DNA of 64,000 nt, taken from DASTFP01 sp963744345. Lineage in GTDB: Bacteria > Verrucomicrobiota > Verrucomicrobiia > Chthoniobacterales > Terrimicrobiaceae. Position numbers and translations under genes: made by a program. The stretch spans positions 40,947 to 104,946 of the forward strand of contig CAVUTD010000013.1 of the NCBI GenBank assembly GCA_963744345.1. Direction: 5' to 3'. Of this stretch, positions 1 through 7,941 are shown one piece after another (within the stretch, counting starts at the first letter, position 1; each line of letters begins with the position of its first letter). The notes beneath the pieces were generated by a model. It was not told the DNA's origin. It made no database searches and saw only the letters and a list, made by a program, of their open reading frames with translations.

Positions 1-143
1 AAGTAGAGGGCCACCAAAAGGTCCATTGCTGAAAATGGCCCGCCCACATGCCCGGCGCCGCTGCTTGCGACGGTGCTAATTGCCAGCCAGCGTGCCCTTC
101 GAGCGAGCGCTTCAAGGTCCTTGTAGTCTTTATCGTTGCTCAT
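1..143 (-). CDS. Transketolase, N-terminal subunit (partial, runs off left edge)
   Basis: The first 47 codons of a gene that continues beyond the left edge. The translation from the ATG at 143 contains A-R-R-A-R-W-L-A-I-S, then S-S-G-A-G-H-V-G-G-P-F-S-A-M-D-L-L-V-A-L-Y. This is the start of the thiamine-diphosphate-binding half of split transketolases, which usually reads SGHxGGxxSxxDxLxxLY. Split transketolases are encoded as N and C subunits, so the C-terminal partner is expected further left. The gene lies 28 bp after the dehydrogenase at 172-1341 on the same strand and is probably the third gene of an operon with it and iolE. Its presence suggests that the cluster feeds pentose or keto-sugar phosphates or related intermediates. 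The assignment rests on a short stretch only. Confidence 0.75.
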   Translation of the reverse strand, partial: MSNDKDYKDLEALARRARWLAISTVASSGAGHVGGPFSAMDLLVALY

Positions 144-171
144 ATTTGATTGCCTAGTGCTTATCAGGAAA

Positions 172-1341
172 TTAGATCTTCGTCGGTACCCAGGTGCCCG
201 AGCGGGTCGATCGATCGATCGCGTCGAGAATTTCTTGATTCCTTGCACCGAAGCTAAAATCGGGAAAGCAGCCCGTCTTCCTTCCGATGCCCTGAACCAG
301 ATCGTGAACTTCAATGACTTTCATATCAAAATAGCCGAGGCCCCCACCGGCGAAATCGAAACCAAAGAAAGCCGAGTATTGCGGCACCTGAGATCCGCAA
401 TAGATCGTTTTAAAGCCTCGATCGCGTTTCTCTTCCCCCATGCGAAAGACGTGAAGCTCATTAAACCTTTCCCCGTTGTTATAAATGGTTCCTTCCGTGC
501 CCGACACTTCCCAAAAAATTCCGAAAACCCGTCCGGCGCAAACGCGCGATGCCTCGATGACTCCGGCAGCCCCTGACTCGAATTTAACCAGAGATTGAAT
601 CTGATCTTCGTTTTCCACGGCGCGCTTCTTCGCATCCGCAGCAACCTTGCTGCCATAACCGGCATCGAAATCCGGGATAGGACGCTCCTTGAAGACGATC
701 TGGCTATGAGCTGACACCTCTGTGATGTCGCCCATGAGAAATTGGGCCACCGAAACGGCATGCGCGCCAAGATCTCCCAGCGCTCCCGTGCCGGCAAGCT
801 CTCGTGAGCATCGCCAGGACCAGGGCAATGAAGGGTCGTTGAAGAAGCCTTGGTCAAATCTCCCGCGAAAACGAATCGGTTCTCCAATCTCTCCCCGATC
901 GATGATCTGCTTAGCAACCATCGCTGCAGGAGTTTTGAGATTATTGAACGCTACCATGGAGTAAACTCCCGCCTTCGTAGCAGCTGCTGCCATCTTCTGC
1001 GCATCCTCAACCTTTACGGCCATCGGCTTTTCGCAGTAGACGTTTTTGCCTGCCTGAGCGGCCGCCAGAGATTGTTCCGGATGCAAATTGTTCGGCGTGG
1101 TGATATCGACCACATCGACCTTCGGATCTTCGAGCATTCGGCGCCAATCACCGTAAGCTTTCTCAAAGCCCAACCGGCGGCGGGACCTCTCAGCCAACTC
1201 GTCGTTCTGGTCCGCAATCGCATAGAGAACCGGAGCACTTGCAAGATCCTTATACAAGTTTCCCGCCCTCCTGTAAGCATCCGCATGGGCCTGTCCCATG
1301 AACCCGGAGCCAATCAGTCCGATGTTTAGTGTGTTTGCCAT
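172..1341 (-). CDS. Gfo/Idh/MocA family NAD(P)-dependent oxidoreductase
   Basis: A 389-residue dehydrogenase of the Gfo/Idh/MocA family, which oxidises a sugar or cyclitol hydroxyl to a ketone using NAD(P). The N-terminal Rossmann fold shows G-L-I-G-S-G-F-M-G at residues 8-16, and the family signature E-K-P sits at 104-106. The long second domain has a G-D-L-G-A-H motif, which supplies the usual catalytic His region. It lies 22 bp downstream of the frameshifted iolE and 28 bp upstream of the transketolase start, all on the minus strand, so co-transcription is likely. The exact substrate cannot be read from sequence. The cyclitol context makes an inositol- or inosose-type substrate plausible. 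Confidence 0.87.
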   Translation of the reverse strand: MANTLNIGLIGSGFMGQAHADAYRRAGNLYKDLASAPVLYAIADQNDELAERSRRRLGFEKAYGDWRRMLEDPKVDVVDITTPNNLHPEQSLAAAQAGKNVYCEKPMAVKVEDAQKMAAAATKAGVYSMVAFNNLKTPAAMVAKQIIDRGEIGEPIRFRGRFDQGFFNDPSLPWSWRCSRELAGTGALGDLGAHAVSVAQFLMGDITEVSAHSQIVFKERPIPDFDAGYGSKVAADAKKRAVENEDQIQSLVKFESGAAGVIEASRVCAGRVFGIFWEVSGTEGTIYNNGERFNELHVFRMGEEKRDRGFKTIYCGSQVPQYSAFFGFDFAGGGLGYFDMKVIEVHDLVQGIGRKTGCFPDFSFGARNQEILDAIDRSTRSGTWVPTKI

Positions 1342-1363
1342 AGATTGCCTCTCCAGCGGTTTC

Positions 1364-2267
1364 TCAGAACATTAGTTCTCTGATGGTCTTATAAGCCTTT
1401 TGCGCGTACAGCTGAGGAGTCGCCTTGGCGGGATCCTGCTCCGCTTCCACGACCAGCCAGCCACTGTAGCCGGAGGTTCGAACAAACTCAGCCACCTTTG
1501 AAAAATCTATGCAACCATCGCCCGGGACCTGTGAAAAGCCCTTCCCTGACTGCAGAGTTAAAGCTGACACCGCCCTTGCGCACCCAATCCAGGACGTTCG
1601 GGCGCACGTCCTTGAGATGAATGTGCGCGATTCGCTTTCCGAATCTTCGAAGAATTTCGCCATGATCCGCACCTGCGGCGTAGGCATGGCCGGTGTCGAG
1701 CAAAAGTCCCACAGACTCTTCGGTGGACTCGCAGAACGCCGTGATTTCCTCCGCCTTTTCGACCAGCATCATGAGATGATGATGATAGGCCAGGGTTACG
1801 CCCCGATCCTTCAATCGCGCGGTAAATTCTTTCAGCTTCCCGGCGTAAACTGGCAGATCCAATGATTTGAGACTTGGACTTTGGCTCAAGGGCTCATCAA
1901 GAGGGGAATCGCCCGGCATCATCCCACTTTCTCCGTAGACGAGCACCTGGCAGCCGCAACCCACCAACAGCCGGACATGATTTTGAGCAGCTGACCATTC
2001 CTCTTCTACGGATCGTTCCGCCAGATATCCCGAATACCAGCCTCCCGCCAGTTGAAGCCCATAGCTCGAAAGCTTCGGGGAGAGCTCCTGCGGATCGCGC
2101 GGAAATTTTCGTCCCAGCTCCACGCCTTCATAGCCGATGTCCGCGGCTTCCTTCAAGCAGAGCTCCAAAGGATTGTCGTCCCCGAGATCTGCAAGAACGT
2201 CATTCGTCCAGCTGAGCGGACTGACTCCTAAACGCACCCGTTTTTCCGAACTTGGAGAGCCTGCCAT
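1364..2267 (-). pseudogene. iolE: Inosose dehydratase-like TIM-barrel protein, frameshifted
   Basis: IolE dehydrates 2-keto-myo-inositol (inosose). The first frame runs from ATG 2267 (M-A-G-S-P-S-S-E-K-R) and reads L-G-V-S-P-L-S-W-T-N, then Y-H-H-H-L-M, L-L-D-T-G-H and H-I-H-L-K-D, the metal-site motifs of this sugar-isomerase fold. It breaks after A-V-R-E-G-L-F-T. The missing end, V-P-G-D-G-C-I-D-F through L-V-V-E-A-E-Q-D to the stop at 1364, is in another frame. One extra base near 1526-1531, in the run that reads GGTCCCGGG on the minus strand, explains this. Both halves are otherwise well preserved, so the lesion is recent, a consensus error, or bypassed. A long upstream extension of this frame to 2669 is not coding; the ATG at 2267 matches family starts. 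Confidence 0.82.
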
Positions 2268-2667
2268 CACCGCCCTCCGCTCTTGTGTGACCAGGAGGCG
2301 CATTTCTCTGCTGGGGACTGATGATGACCGCGCCTTGAGGCCAAAAGTCGTCCGGTGGTGGGATGTTGGGGGATCATAAATATAATTCATTCGTAAGCGA
2401 TCCGTAAGCAAGGCGTCAAGCAAAACATTCCTCCTTCTGCGCCGCCAAATCTCTGGGCGGAAATCAGCTGGACAAGCGGGCTTTGGCAACAGTCGAGTTT
2501 GTTTAGCTTTTGAGTATAAATATTTTATACTGTTCTGGCTCTTCGGGGACGATGAAGCTACACGAAAGATAAGTTTTTTCGTCGCTTCACGATTCTGGTC
2601 AACAAGATTCCCGATTTTATGCTTTCGCTTGAAAGTCCGTGTGATAAAGTTTCTGTGAAAGAAAAAC
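2268..2667. promoter_or_regulatory. Divergent intergenic region between iolE and gabD
   Basis: A 400-bp non-coding stretch between divergently transcribed genes, so it should carry promoters for both operons. It is more AT-rich around 2500-2600 than its surroundings and contains a perfect inverted repeat listed separately. No RNA gene or convincing small ORF was seen. Confidence 0.6.
2513..2531. promoter_or_regulatory. Perfect inverted repeat, candidate operator
   Basis: The sequence AGTATAAA-TAT-TTTATACT is a perfect 8-bp inverted repeat around a 3-bp centre. It lies 137 bp upstream of the gabD start and 246 bp upstream of the iolE start. The size fits a dimeric repressor site. The DeoR-type regulator at 5823-6581 is the nearest candidate ligand, but nothing in the sequence proves the pairing. 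Confidence 0.45.
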
Positions 2668-4137
2668 ATGACGACGACATTCTCTTTGAAAGATCCTGAC
2701 CTTTTTCGTCAGCAAGCCTATATTGGCGGGCGCTGGTGCGATGCGGATAGCGGCGCGAGCCTGGAGGTCAATAATCCGGCGACCGGCGAGATCCTGGGGA
2801 CAGTGCCCTTGATGGGCGCTAATGAAACCTGGCGCGCGATTGAGGCGGCCAAAGACGCCTTTGTCGACTGGAGCCGAAGGCCTGCCAAAGAGCGCAGCGT
2901 GCTGATGCGCCGGTGGCATGATTTGATCATGACCAATGTCGACGACCTGGGCGCGCTAATGACTGCCGAACAGGGCAAGCCGCTGACCGAGGCGAAAGGT
3001 GAAGTCGCCTATGCCGCCTCCTTTATCGAGTGGTTCGCCGAGGAAGCCAAGCGGATCTACGGGGACACCATTCCCTCTCCCTGGAATGATCGTCGCCTTG
3101 TCGTGATCAAGCAGCCCATCGGCGTTTGTGCGGCCATGACACCGTGGAATTTTCCCGCGGCGATGATCGCACGCAAGGCCGGACCAGCTCTGGCAGCGGG
3201 ATGTACCATGGTGGCGAAACCCGCGAGCTCCACGCCATATTCGGCGTTCGCGTTCGCGGTGCTTGCCGAACGCGCCGGAATTCCCTCCGGCGTCCTTAAC
3301 GTCATCACCGGCAATTCCAAGGAAATCGGTGGCGAGATGACTTCAAATCCCGATGTGCGCAAGATTACTTTTACCGGCTCAACGGAGGTTGGCCGCCTGC
3401 TCATGAAGCAGAGCTCCGCCACGGTCAAGAAGCTTTCCCTGGAGCTCGGCGGCAACGCGCCCTTCATTGTCTTTGACGACGCCGATCTCGATGCCGCCGT
3501 TGAAGGAGCCATCATTTCCAAGTACCGCAACGCCGGCCAGACCTGTGTGTGCGCAAACCGGCTTTACGTGCAGGCCGGCGTCTACGATGCCTTTGCCGAG
3601 AAGCTCGTCGCGGCGGTCGGCAAGCTTAAGGTTGGCAACGGCTTTGAGCCGGGAGTTCAGCAGGGTCCTCTCATCGATAACGCCGCTGTTGAGAAGGTCG
3701 AGGAGCATATTGAGGATGCCGTTTCCAAAGGCGGCCATGTTCTTCTTGGAGGCAAGCGCCATGCCCTTGGCCAGACCTTCTTTGAACCGACCGTGCTGGC
3801 CGACGTTACTCCGAAGATGAAGGTCGCCAAAGAAGAGACCTTCGGGCCCTTGGCCCCTTTGTTCCGCTTCGAGACAGATGAGGAAGGGATCGAGATGGCC
3901 AACGATACGGAATTCGGCCTCGCGAGCTATTTCTATAGCCGTGACATTGGCCGCATCTGGCGGGCGGCTGAAGCGCTCGAATCCGGCATGGTGGGTATCA
4001 ACACCGGTCTGATCTCCAACGAGGTTGCGCCGTTTGGCGGCGTGAAGCAGTCGGGGCTTGGCCGTGAGGGATCCCACTATGGGATAGAGGAATTCCTTGA
4101 AATAAAATACCTCTGCTTCGGCGGGCTCGATAAATGA
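2668..4137 (+). CDS. gabD: Succinate-semialdehyde dehydrogenase-type aldehyde dehydrogenase, copy 1
   Basis: A 489-residue aldehyde dehydrogenase closely resembling GabD, which oxidises succinate semialdehyde to succinate. The family motifs are present: W-N-F-P with Asn161, K-P-A-S at 184-187, E-L-G-G with the general base Glu259, and the nucleophile Cys293 in G-Q-T-C-V-C-A-N. The C-terminal E-V-A-P-F-G-G-V-K-Q-S-G-L-G-R-E and the ending E-I-K-Y-L-C are GabD hallmarks. The residue after K-P-A is Ser, as I recall for E. coli GabD, which prefers NADP. A near-copy follows 12 bp downstream. In this cluster the substrate may be a semialdehyde from cyclitol breakdown rather than GABA-derived; that is inference. 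Confidence 0.9.
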   Translation: MTTTFSLKDPDLFRQQAYIGGRWCDADSGASLEVNNPATGEILGTVPLMGANETWRAIEAAKDAFVDWSRRPAKERSVLMRRWHDLIMTNVDDLGALMTAEQGKPLTEAKGEVAYAASFIEWFAEEAKRIYGDTIPSPWNDRRLVVIKQPIGVCAAMTPWNFPAAMIARKAGPALAAGCTMVAKPASSTPYSAFAFAVLAERAGIPSGVLNVITGNSKEIGGEMTSNPDVRKITFTGSTEVGRLLMKQSSATVKKLSLELGGNAPFIVFDDADLDAAVEGAIISKYRNAGQTCVCANRLYVQAGVYDAFAEKLVAAVGKLKVGNGFEPGVQQGPLIDNAAVEKVEEHIEDAVSKGGHVLLGGKRHALGQTFFEPTVLADVTPKMKVAKEETFGPLAPLFRFETDEEGIEMANDTEFGLASYFYSRDIGRIWRAAEALESGMVGINTGLISNEVAPFGGVKQSGLGREGSHYGIEEFLEIKYLCFGGLDK

Positions 4138-4149
4138 AGAGCACGTAGA

Positions 4150-5616
4150 ATGACGACAGTCTCTTTGGCGGATTCGGACCTTTTTCGTCAGCAAGCCTTT
4201 ATCGGCGGACGCTGGTGCGATGCGGATAGCGCCGCGACGCTGGAGGTTAATGATCCCGCCACCGGGGAAATCCTGGGAACTGTGCCCTTGATGGGCGCAA
4301 ACGAAACCTGGCGCGCAATTGAGGCGGCCAAAGACGCCTTTGTCGACTGGAGCCGAAGTCCTGCCAAAGAGCGGAGCGTGCTCATGCGCCGGTGGCATGA
4401 TTTGATCATGGCCAATGTCGACGACCTCGGCGCGCTGATGACTGCCGAACAGGGCAAGCCGCTGACCGAGGCGAAAGGTGAAGTCGCCTATGCCGCCTCT
4501 TTTGTCGAGTGGTTCGCCGAGGAAGCCAAACGGATCTACGGGGACACCATTCCCTCTCCCTGGAGTGATCGTCGCCTTGTCGTGATCAAGCAGCCTATCG
4601 GCGTTTGTGCGGCCGTCACACCGTGGAATTTTCCCACGGCGATGATTGCACGCAAGGCCGCGCCCGCTCTGGCAGCGGGATGTACCATGATCGCGAAGCC
4701 CGCGGAATCCACTCCCTACTCGGCCTTGGCACTTGCCGTACTGGCTGAACGCGCCGGAATTCCCGCCGGCGTTCTCAACGTGCTCACCGGAGCCGCCAAG
4801 GAAATTGGTGGCGAGATGACCTCAAATCCCGATGTGCGCAAGATTACTTTCACGGGCTCAACGGAGGTTGGCCGACTGCTCATGAAGCAGAGCTCGGCCA
4901 CGGTCAAGAAGCTTTCCCTGGAGCTCGGCGGCAACGCGCCCTTCATCGTCTTTGATGATGCTGATCTCGATGCTGCCGTTGAAGGAGCCATCATTTCCAA
5001 GTACCGCAATGCCGGTCAGACCTGCGTCTGTGCGAACCGGCTGTACGTGCAGGCCGGCGTTTACGATGCCTTTGCCGAAAAGCTCGTTGCCGCGGTCGCA
5101 GAACTTAAGGTCGGCAATGGCTTCGAGCCGGGAGTTCAGCAAGGTCCTCTCATCGATAATGCGGCGGTCGAGAAAATCGAGGAGCATATCCAAGATGCGG
5201 TTTCCAAAGGCGGCCATGTTCTTCTTGGAGGCAAGCGCCATGCCCTTGGCCGCACCTTCTTCGAACCGACAGTATTAGGGAACGTTACTACCCAAATGAA
5301 GGTTGCGAAAGAGGAGACCTTCGGACCATTGGCTCCTTTGTTCCGCTTCGAGACCGATGAGGAAGGCATTCACCTGGCCAACGACACGGAATTTGGCTTG
5401 GCCAGCTATTTCTACAGTCGCGACATCGGCAGGATCTGGCGCGCGGCCGAAGCCTTGGAATGCGGTATGGTCGGAATCAATACCGGCCTGATCTCCAACG
5501 AGGTTGCCCCCTTTGGGGGCGTCAAACAATCCGGGCTTGGGCGCGAGGGATCCCACTACGGAATAGAAGACTTCCTCGAGATAAAATACCTCTGCTTCGG
5601 CGGATTGAACCAATAA
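4150..5616 (+). CDS. gabD: Succinate-semialdehyde dehydrogenase-type aldehyde dehydrogenase, copy 2
   Basis: A 488-residue tandem paralogue of the preceding gene, more than 90 percent identical by eye and alike at DNA level. It retains the catalytic Glu258 and Cys292. Differences cluster in residues about 183-220: this copy reads K-P-A-E-S-T-P-Y-S-A-L-A-L-A where copy 1 reads K-P-A-S-S-T-P-Y-S-A-F-A-F-A. In aldehyde dehydrogenases a Glu at this place binds the adenine ribose of NAD, so copy 2 may prefer NAD and copy 1 NADP. The 12-bp gap suggests a single transcript. A recent tandem duplication followed by cofactor divergence is the simplest reading. Confidence 0.9.
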   Translation: MTTVSLADSDLFRQQAFIGGRWCDADSAATLEVNDPATGEILGTVPLMGANETWRAIEAAKDAFVDWSRSPAKERSVLMRRWHDLIMANVDDLGALMTAEQGKPLTEAKGEVAYAASFVEWFAEEAKRIYGDTIPSPWSDRRLVVIKQPIGVCAAVTPWNFPTAMIARKAAPALAAGCTMIAKPAESTPYSALALAVLAERAGIPAGVLNVLTGAAKEIGGEMTSNPDVRKITFTGSTEVGRLLMKQSSATVKKLSLELGGNAPFIVFDDADLDAAVEGAIISKYRNAGQTCVCANRLYVQAGVYDAFAEKLVAAVAELKVGNGFEPGVQQGPLIDNAAVEKIEEHIQDAVSKGGHVLLGGKRHALGRTFFEPTVLGNVTTQMKVAKEETFGPLAPLFRFETDEEGIHLANDTEFGLASYFYSRDIGRIWRAAEALECGMVGINTGLISNEVAPFGGVKQSGLGREGSHYGIEDFLEIKYLCFGGLNQ

Positions 5617-5822
5617 AGCCTTACGGCAATCCTTAGCTGTGATTTCTTTGACCAATTCGGAACTTTTTACAGGCGGGTCTACCAAAGTTTACATGGCTGC
5701 ACAAAGGTTGATAAGAGGCCATCGAAGGTCGGCGGACGCAGACAATGAGTAGGATTCGGCACGATCGGCGAGCGGCCCGGACTATACAATCGGTGCTGCT
5801 TACAAAAGCGTCTCCGCCCACA

Positions 5823-6581
5823 ATGGACGAACGCCGTGGGAGTATCGTCGAGTTCCTGAAGAAGGAGGGCAAAATAAGGGTCGAGGAATTGGCCGACAGA
5901 CTAAAGGTAAGCCAAGTCACAATCCGGAAAGATCTCGACGCGTTGGAGAACCGGGGACTCCTGGAGAGGAGCCACGGCAATGCCGTATTCTCTCAGCAGA
6001 GCCGATTCAACATTGCCTTTCTGGAGAAACTCCAGCTGCAAGCCTCGGCAAAGGGGCTTATCGCTCAGGCTGCTGCCAACCATATCCACGAAGGGGATTC
6101 TATTATTTTGGATTCTGGTACTACTACGTTGGCGCTCGCCAAGGTCCTGGTCGGGAAGTTTCGCTCTCTCTTTGTCATAACAAATTCTGTGCCCGCAGCT
6201 TTGGAATTAACGAACGCAGGGTACGAACTTCTCCTCGTCGGCGGCCAGGTACGTAATCATAGCATGGCCCTGATTGGGCCGATGGGACTTAGGAACTTGG
6301 AAAATTACCATGTTGATCGAGCATTCATGGGTACCAGCGGAATTACTTTGAAGCACGGATACAGCACGCCCGATTCGCTGGATGCCCAAATGAAACAGGC
6401 GATGATCCGCGTTGCTGACAAAGCCTACGTTTTAACCGATTCGTCAAAATTCGGCCATAATTGCATAGTGAGCTTCGCCAAGTCTTCGGATATTCACCTC
6501 ACGCTAACCGATTCCGGAATTCCTCCAAAGGTTGTCAAAGATTTCAAACAACACGGAATCGATATTCAAATCGCCGTTTGA
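5823..6581 (+). CDS. DeoR-family transcriptional regulator
   Basis: A 252-residue repressor of sugar catabolism genes. The N-terminal winged helix-turn-helix (residues about 4-57) contains L-A-D-R-L-K-V-S-Q-V-T-I-R-K-D-L-D-A-L-E, the DeoR signature. It is followed by a DeoRC sugar-phosphate sensor domain with D-S-G-T-T-T and the conserved V-G-G-Q and D-S-S-K-F motifs. The ATG at 5823 starts M-D-E-R-R-G-S-I as usual; a longer frame to 5745 is open but does not look like family sequence. It lies downstream of the two dehydrogenases and upstream of the transporter, so it probably controls both. The effector would be a phosphorylated sugar or cyclitol intermediate. Confidence 0.88.
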   Translation: MDERRGSIVEFLKKEGKIRVEELADRLKVSQVTIRKDLDALENRGLLERSHGNAVFSQQSRFNIAFLEKLQLQASAKGLIAQAAANHIHEGDSIILDSGTTTLALAKVLVGKFRSLFVITNSVPAALELTNAGYELLLVGGQVRNHSMALIGPMGLRNLENYHVDRAFMGTSGITLKHGYSTPDSLDAQMKQAMIRVADKAYVLTDSSKFGHNCIVSFAKSSDIHLTLTDSGIPPKVVKDFKQHGIDIQIAV

Positions 6582-6949
6582 AATGATCAGTCGGAGTCTG
6601 TCTGGTTTTCTTGGTCGTCGCGTTACCGGCGCTCGGCCGGTTTTCTGCTTAGCTTGCACTCACCAAGAGCATTCGGTTATGACAGCAAGCACTCGTTCAC
6701 CAAATTTGAGTTCATTTTTGACCAAGAGCCGCAGGAAGCCCGATTCAGTACCTTCAGTTTTCGCTATAATGTTCTTGCAAGCAAGACATCCATACCCTAC
6801 GACCTTTTGTCGGCTAGATGGACGCCAATCGACTGCGGAGCGCTTGCTCGAAAGTTCGATCAAGCGGCTTTGGCCTAACCAAGAAGTTCCCGAACACCAG
6901 AACCAAATTAAATTAGCCCGGGCTCCGGGCCCAACTCAGGAGATTTGAA
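6582..6949 (+). promoter_or_regulatory. Intergenic leader of the ABC importer operon
   Basis: A 368-bp region without a convincing gene. TATAAT at 6765-6770 could be a -10 box, though no good -35 is visible. A short hairpin, GCCCGG-GCT-CCGGGC at 6916-6930, sits just before the ribosome-binding site AGGAG (6938-6942), which is 7 bases from the ATG at 6950. The hairpin could affect translation of the binding protein. Confidence 0.4.
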
Positions 6950-7873
6950 ATGAAACGCTTTCTACTAGCATTGGCAGCTTCCGCCATCATGATGACCTGT
7001 GCGGTGGCGCAGAACGTCGGAGTCTGTATGGCTTATTTCGACGATCTTTTCCTTACCAATCTTCGCGAAGCCATGACGGCAACGGCGAAGGAAAAGGGCG
7101 TCAAGCTTCAATTTGAGGACGCGCAGGGGGACATCGGCAAGCAACTCAGTTCCATACAGAATTTCATCGCCCAGAAGGTTGATGCGATTGTTGTCAATCC
7201 TGTCGATAGCTCGGCGACGGCGCAGATGACGAAGCTGATTCAAGGCGCGGGCATCCCCCTTGTTTATGTCAACCGCGCGCCGCTCGAGCCGTTAAAGGGC
7301 GGCGAACCGGTCGTCTACGTCGGCTCCGACGAAAACGTGTCAGGCAAGCTGGAAGCCGAGGGAATCGCCAAGATGCTGAACGGCAAGGGCAACGTGGTTA
7401 TCATGATGGGTGAACTTGCGACCCAGGCCGCCATCCTGCGAACCGAAGGCGCTGAGAAGGTTTTCAAAGAGCATCCAGAGATAAAGGTCGTGCAGAAGCA
7501 AACTGCCAACTGGCGGCGCAATGAGGCCATTGATCTCATGAACAACTGGTTGGTTGCCGGCACGAAGATCGACGGCGTCTGCGCAAACAACGACGAGATG
7601 GCCATCGGGGCGATTATTGCGCTTCAGCAGGCGGGCAAGGATCCCAAGAAAGTTATCATCGGTGGGGTTGACGCAACTCGGGACGCGCTTGCGGAGATGG
7701 AGAAGGGCAACCTCGCTGTGACAGTTTTCCAGGATGCCAAGGGTCAGGGCAAGGCTGTGGTAGACTCGGTCACCAAGCTGCTCAAGAAGGAGAAATTTGA
7801 GTCTCCCTATGTCTATGTTCCGTTCGAACTGGTCACTAAGGAAAACTACAAGGAGTACCTCAAGAGGCTATAA
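6950..7873 (+). CDS. Inositol/ribose-type ABC transporter substrate-binding protein
   Basis: A 307-residue periplasmic sugar-binding protein of the RbsB/IbpA type (Peripla_BP_4 fold). The first 20 residues form a signal peptide ending near A-V-A-Q. The mature part shows I-Q-N-F-I-A-Q-K-V-D-A-I-V-V-N-P-V-D, then N-N-D-E-M-A-I-G-A and G-G-V-D-A-T-R-D-A-L, all typical of this family. A good ribosome-binding site precedes it. The ATPase and permease genes follow on the same strand with gaps of 68 and 63 bp, giving a complete importer. The overall wording resembles binding proteins of alphaproteobacterial inositol importers. A second, damaged copy lies at 13742-14657. Confidence 0.9.
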   Translation: MKRFLLALAASAIMMTCAVAQNVGVCMAYFDDLFLTNLREAMTATAKEKGVKLQFEDAQGDIGKQLSSIQNFIAQKVDAIVVNPVDSSATAQMTKLIQGAGIPLVYVNRAPLEPLKGGEPVVYVGSDENVSGKLEAEGIAKMLNGKGNVVIMMGELATQAAILRTEGAEKVFKEHPEIKVVQKQTANWRRNEAIDLMNNWLVAGTKIDGVCANNDEMAIGAIIALQQAGKDPKKVIIGGVDATRDALAEMEKGNLAVTVFQDAKGQGKAVVDSVTKLLKKEKFESPYVYVPFELVTKENYKEYLKRL

Positions 7874-7941
7874 CCTTTGAAGCACCGGGTCCAGATGGCC
7901 GTGAAGTCTCTGCCTAATGTAAACGCGTTGAAAGATTAGTC

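Noticed and set aside
2268..2669. Upstream extension of iolE to 2669
   Set aside because: The extra 134 codons are basic, Ser-rich and unlike the family; they run through the divergent promoter region and the inverted repeat.
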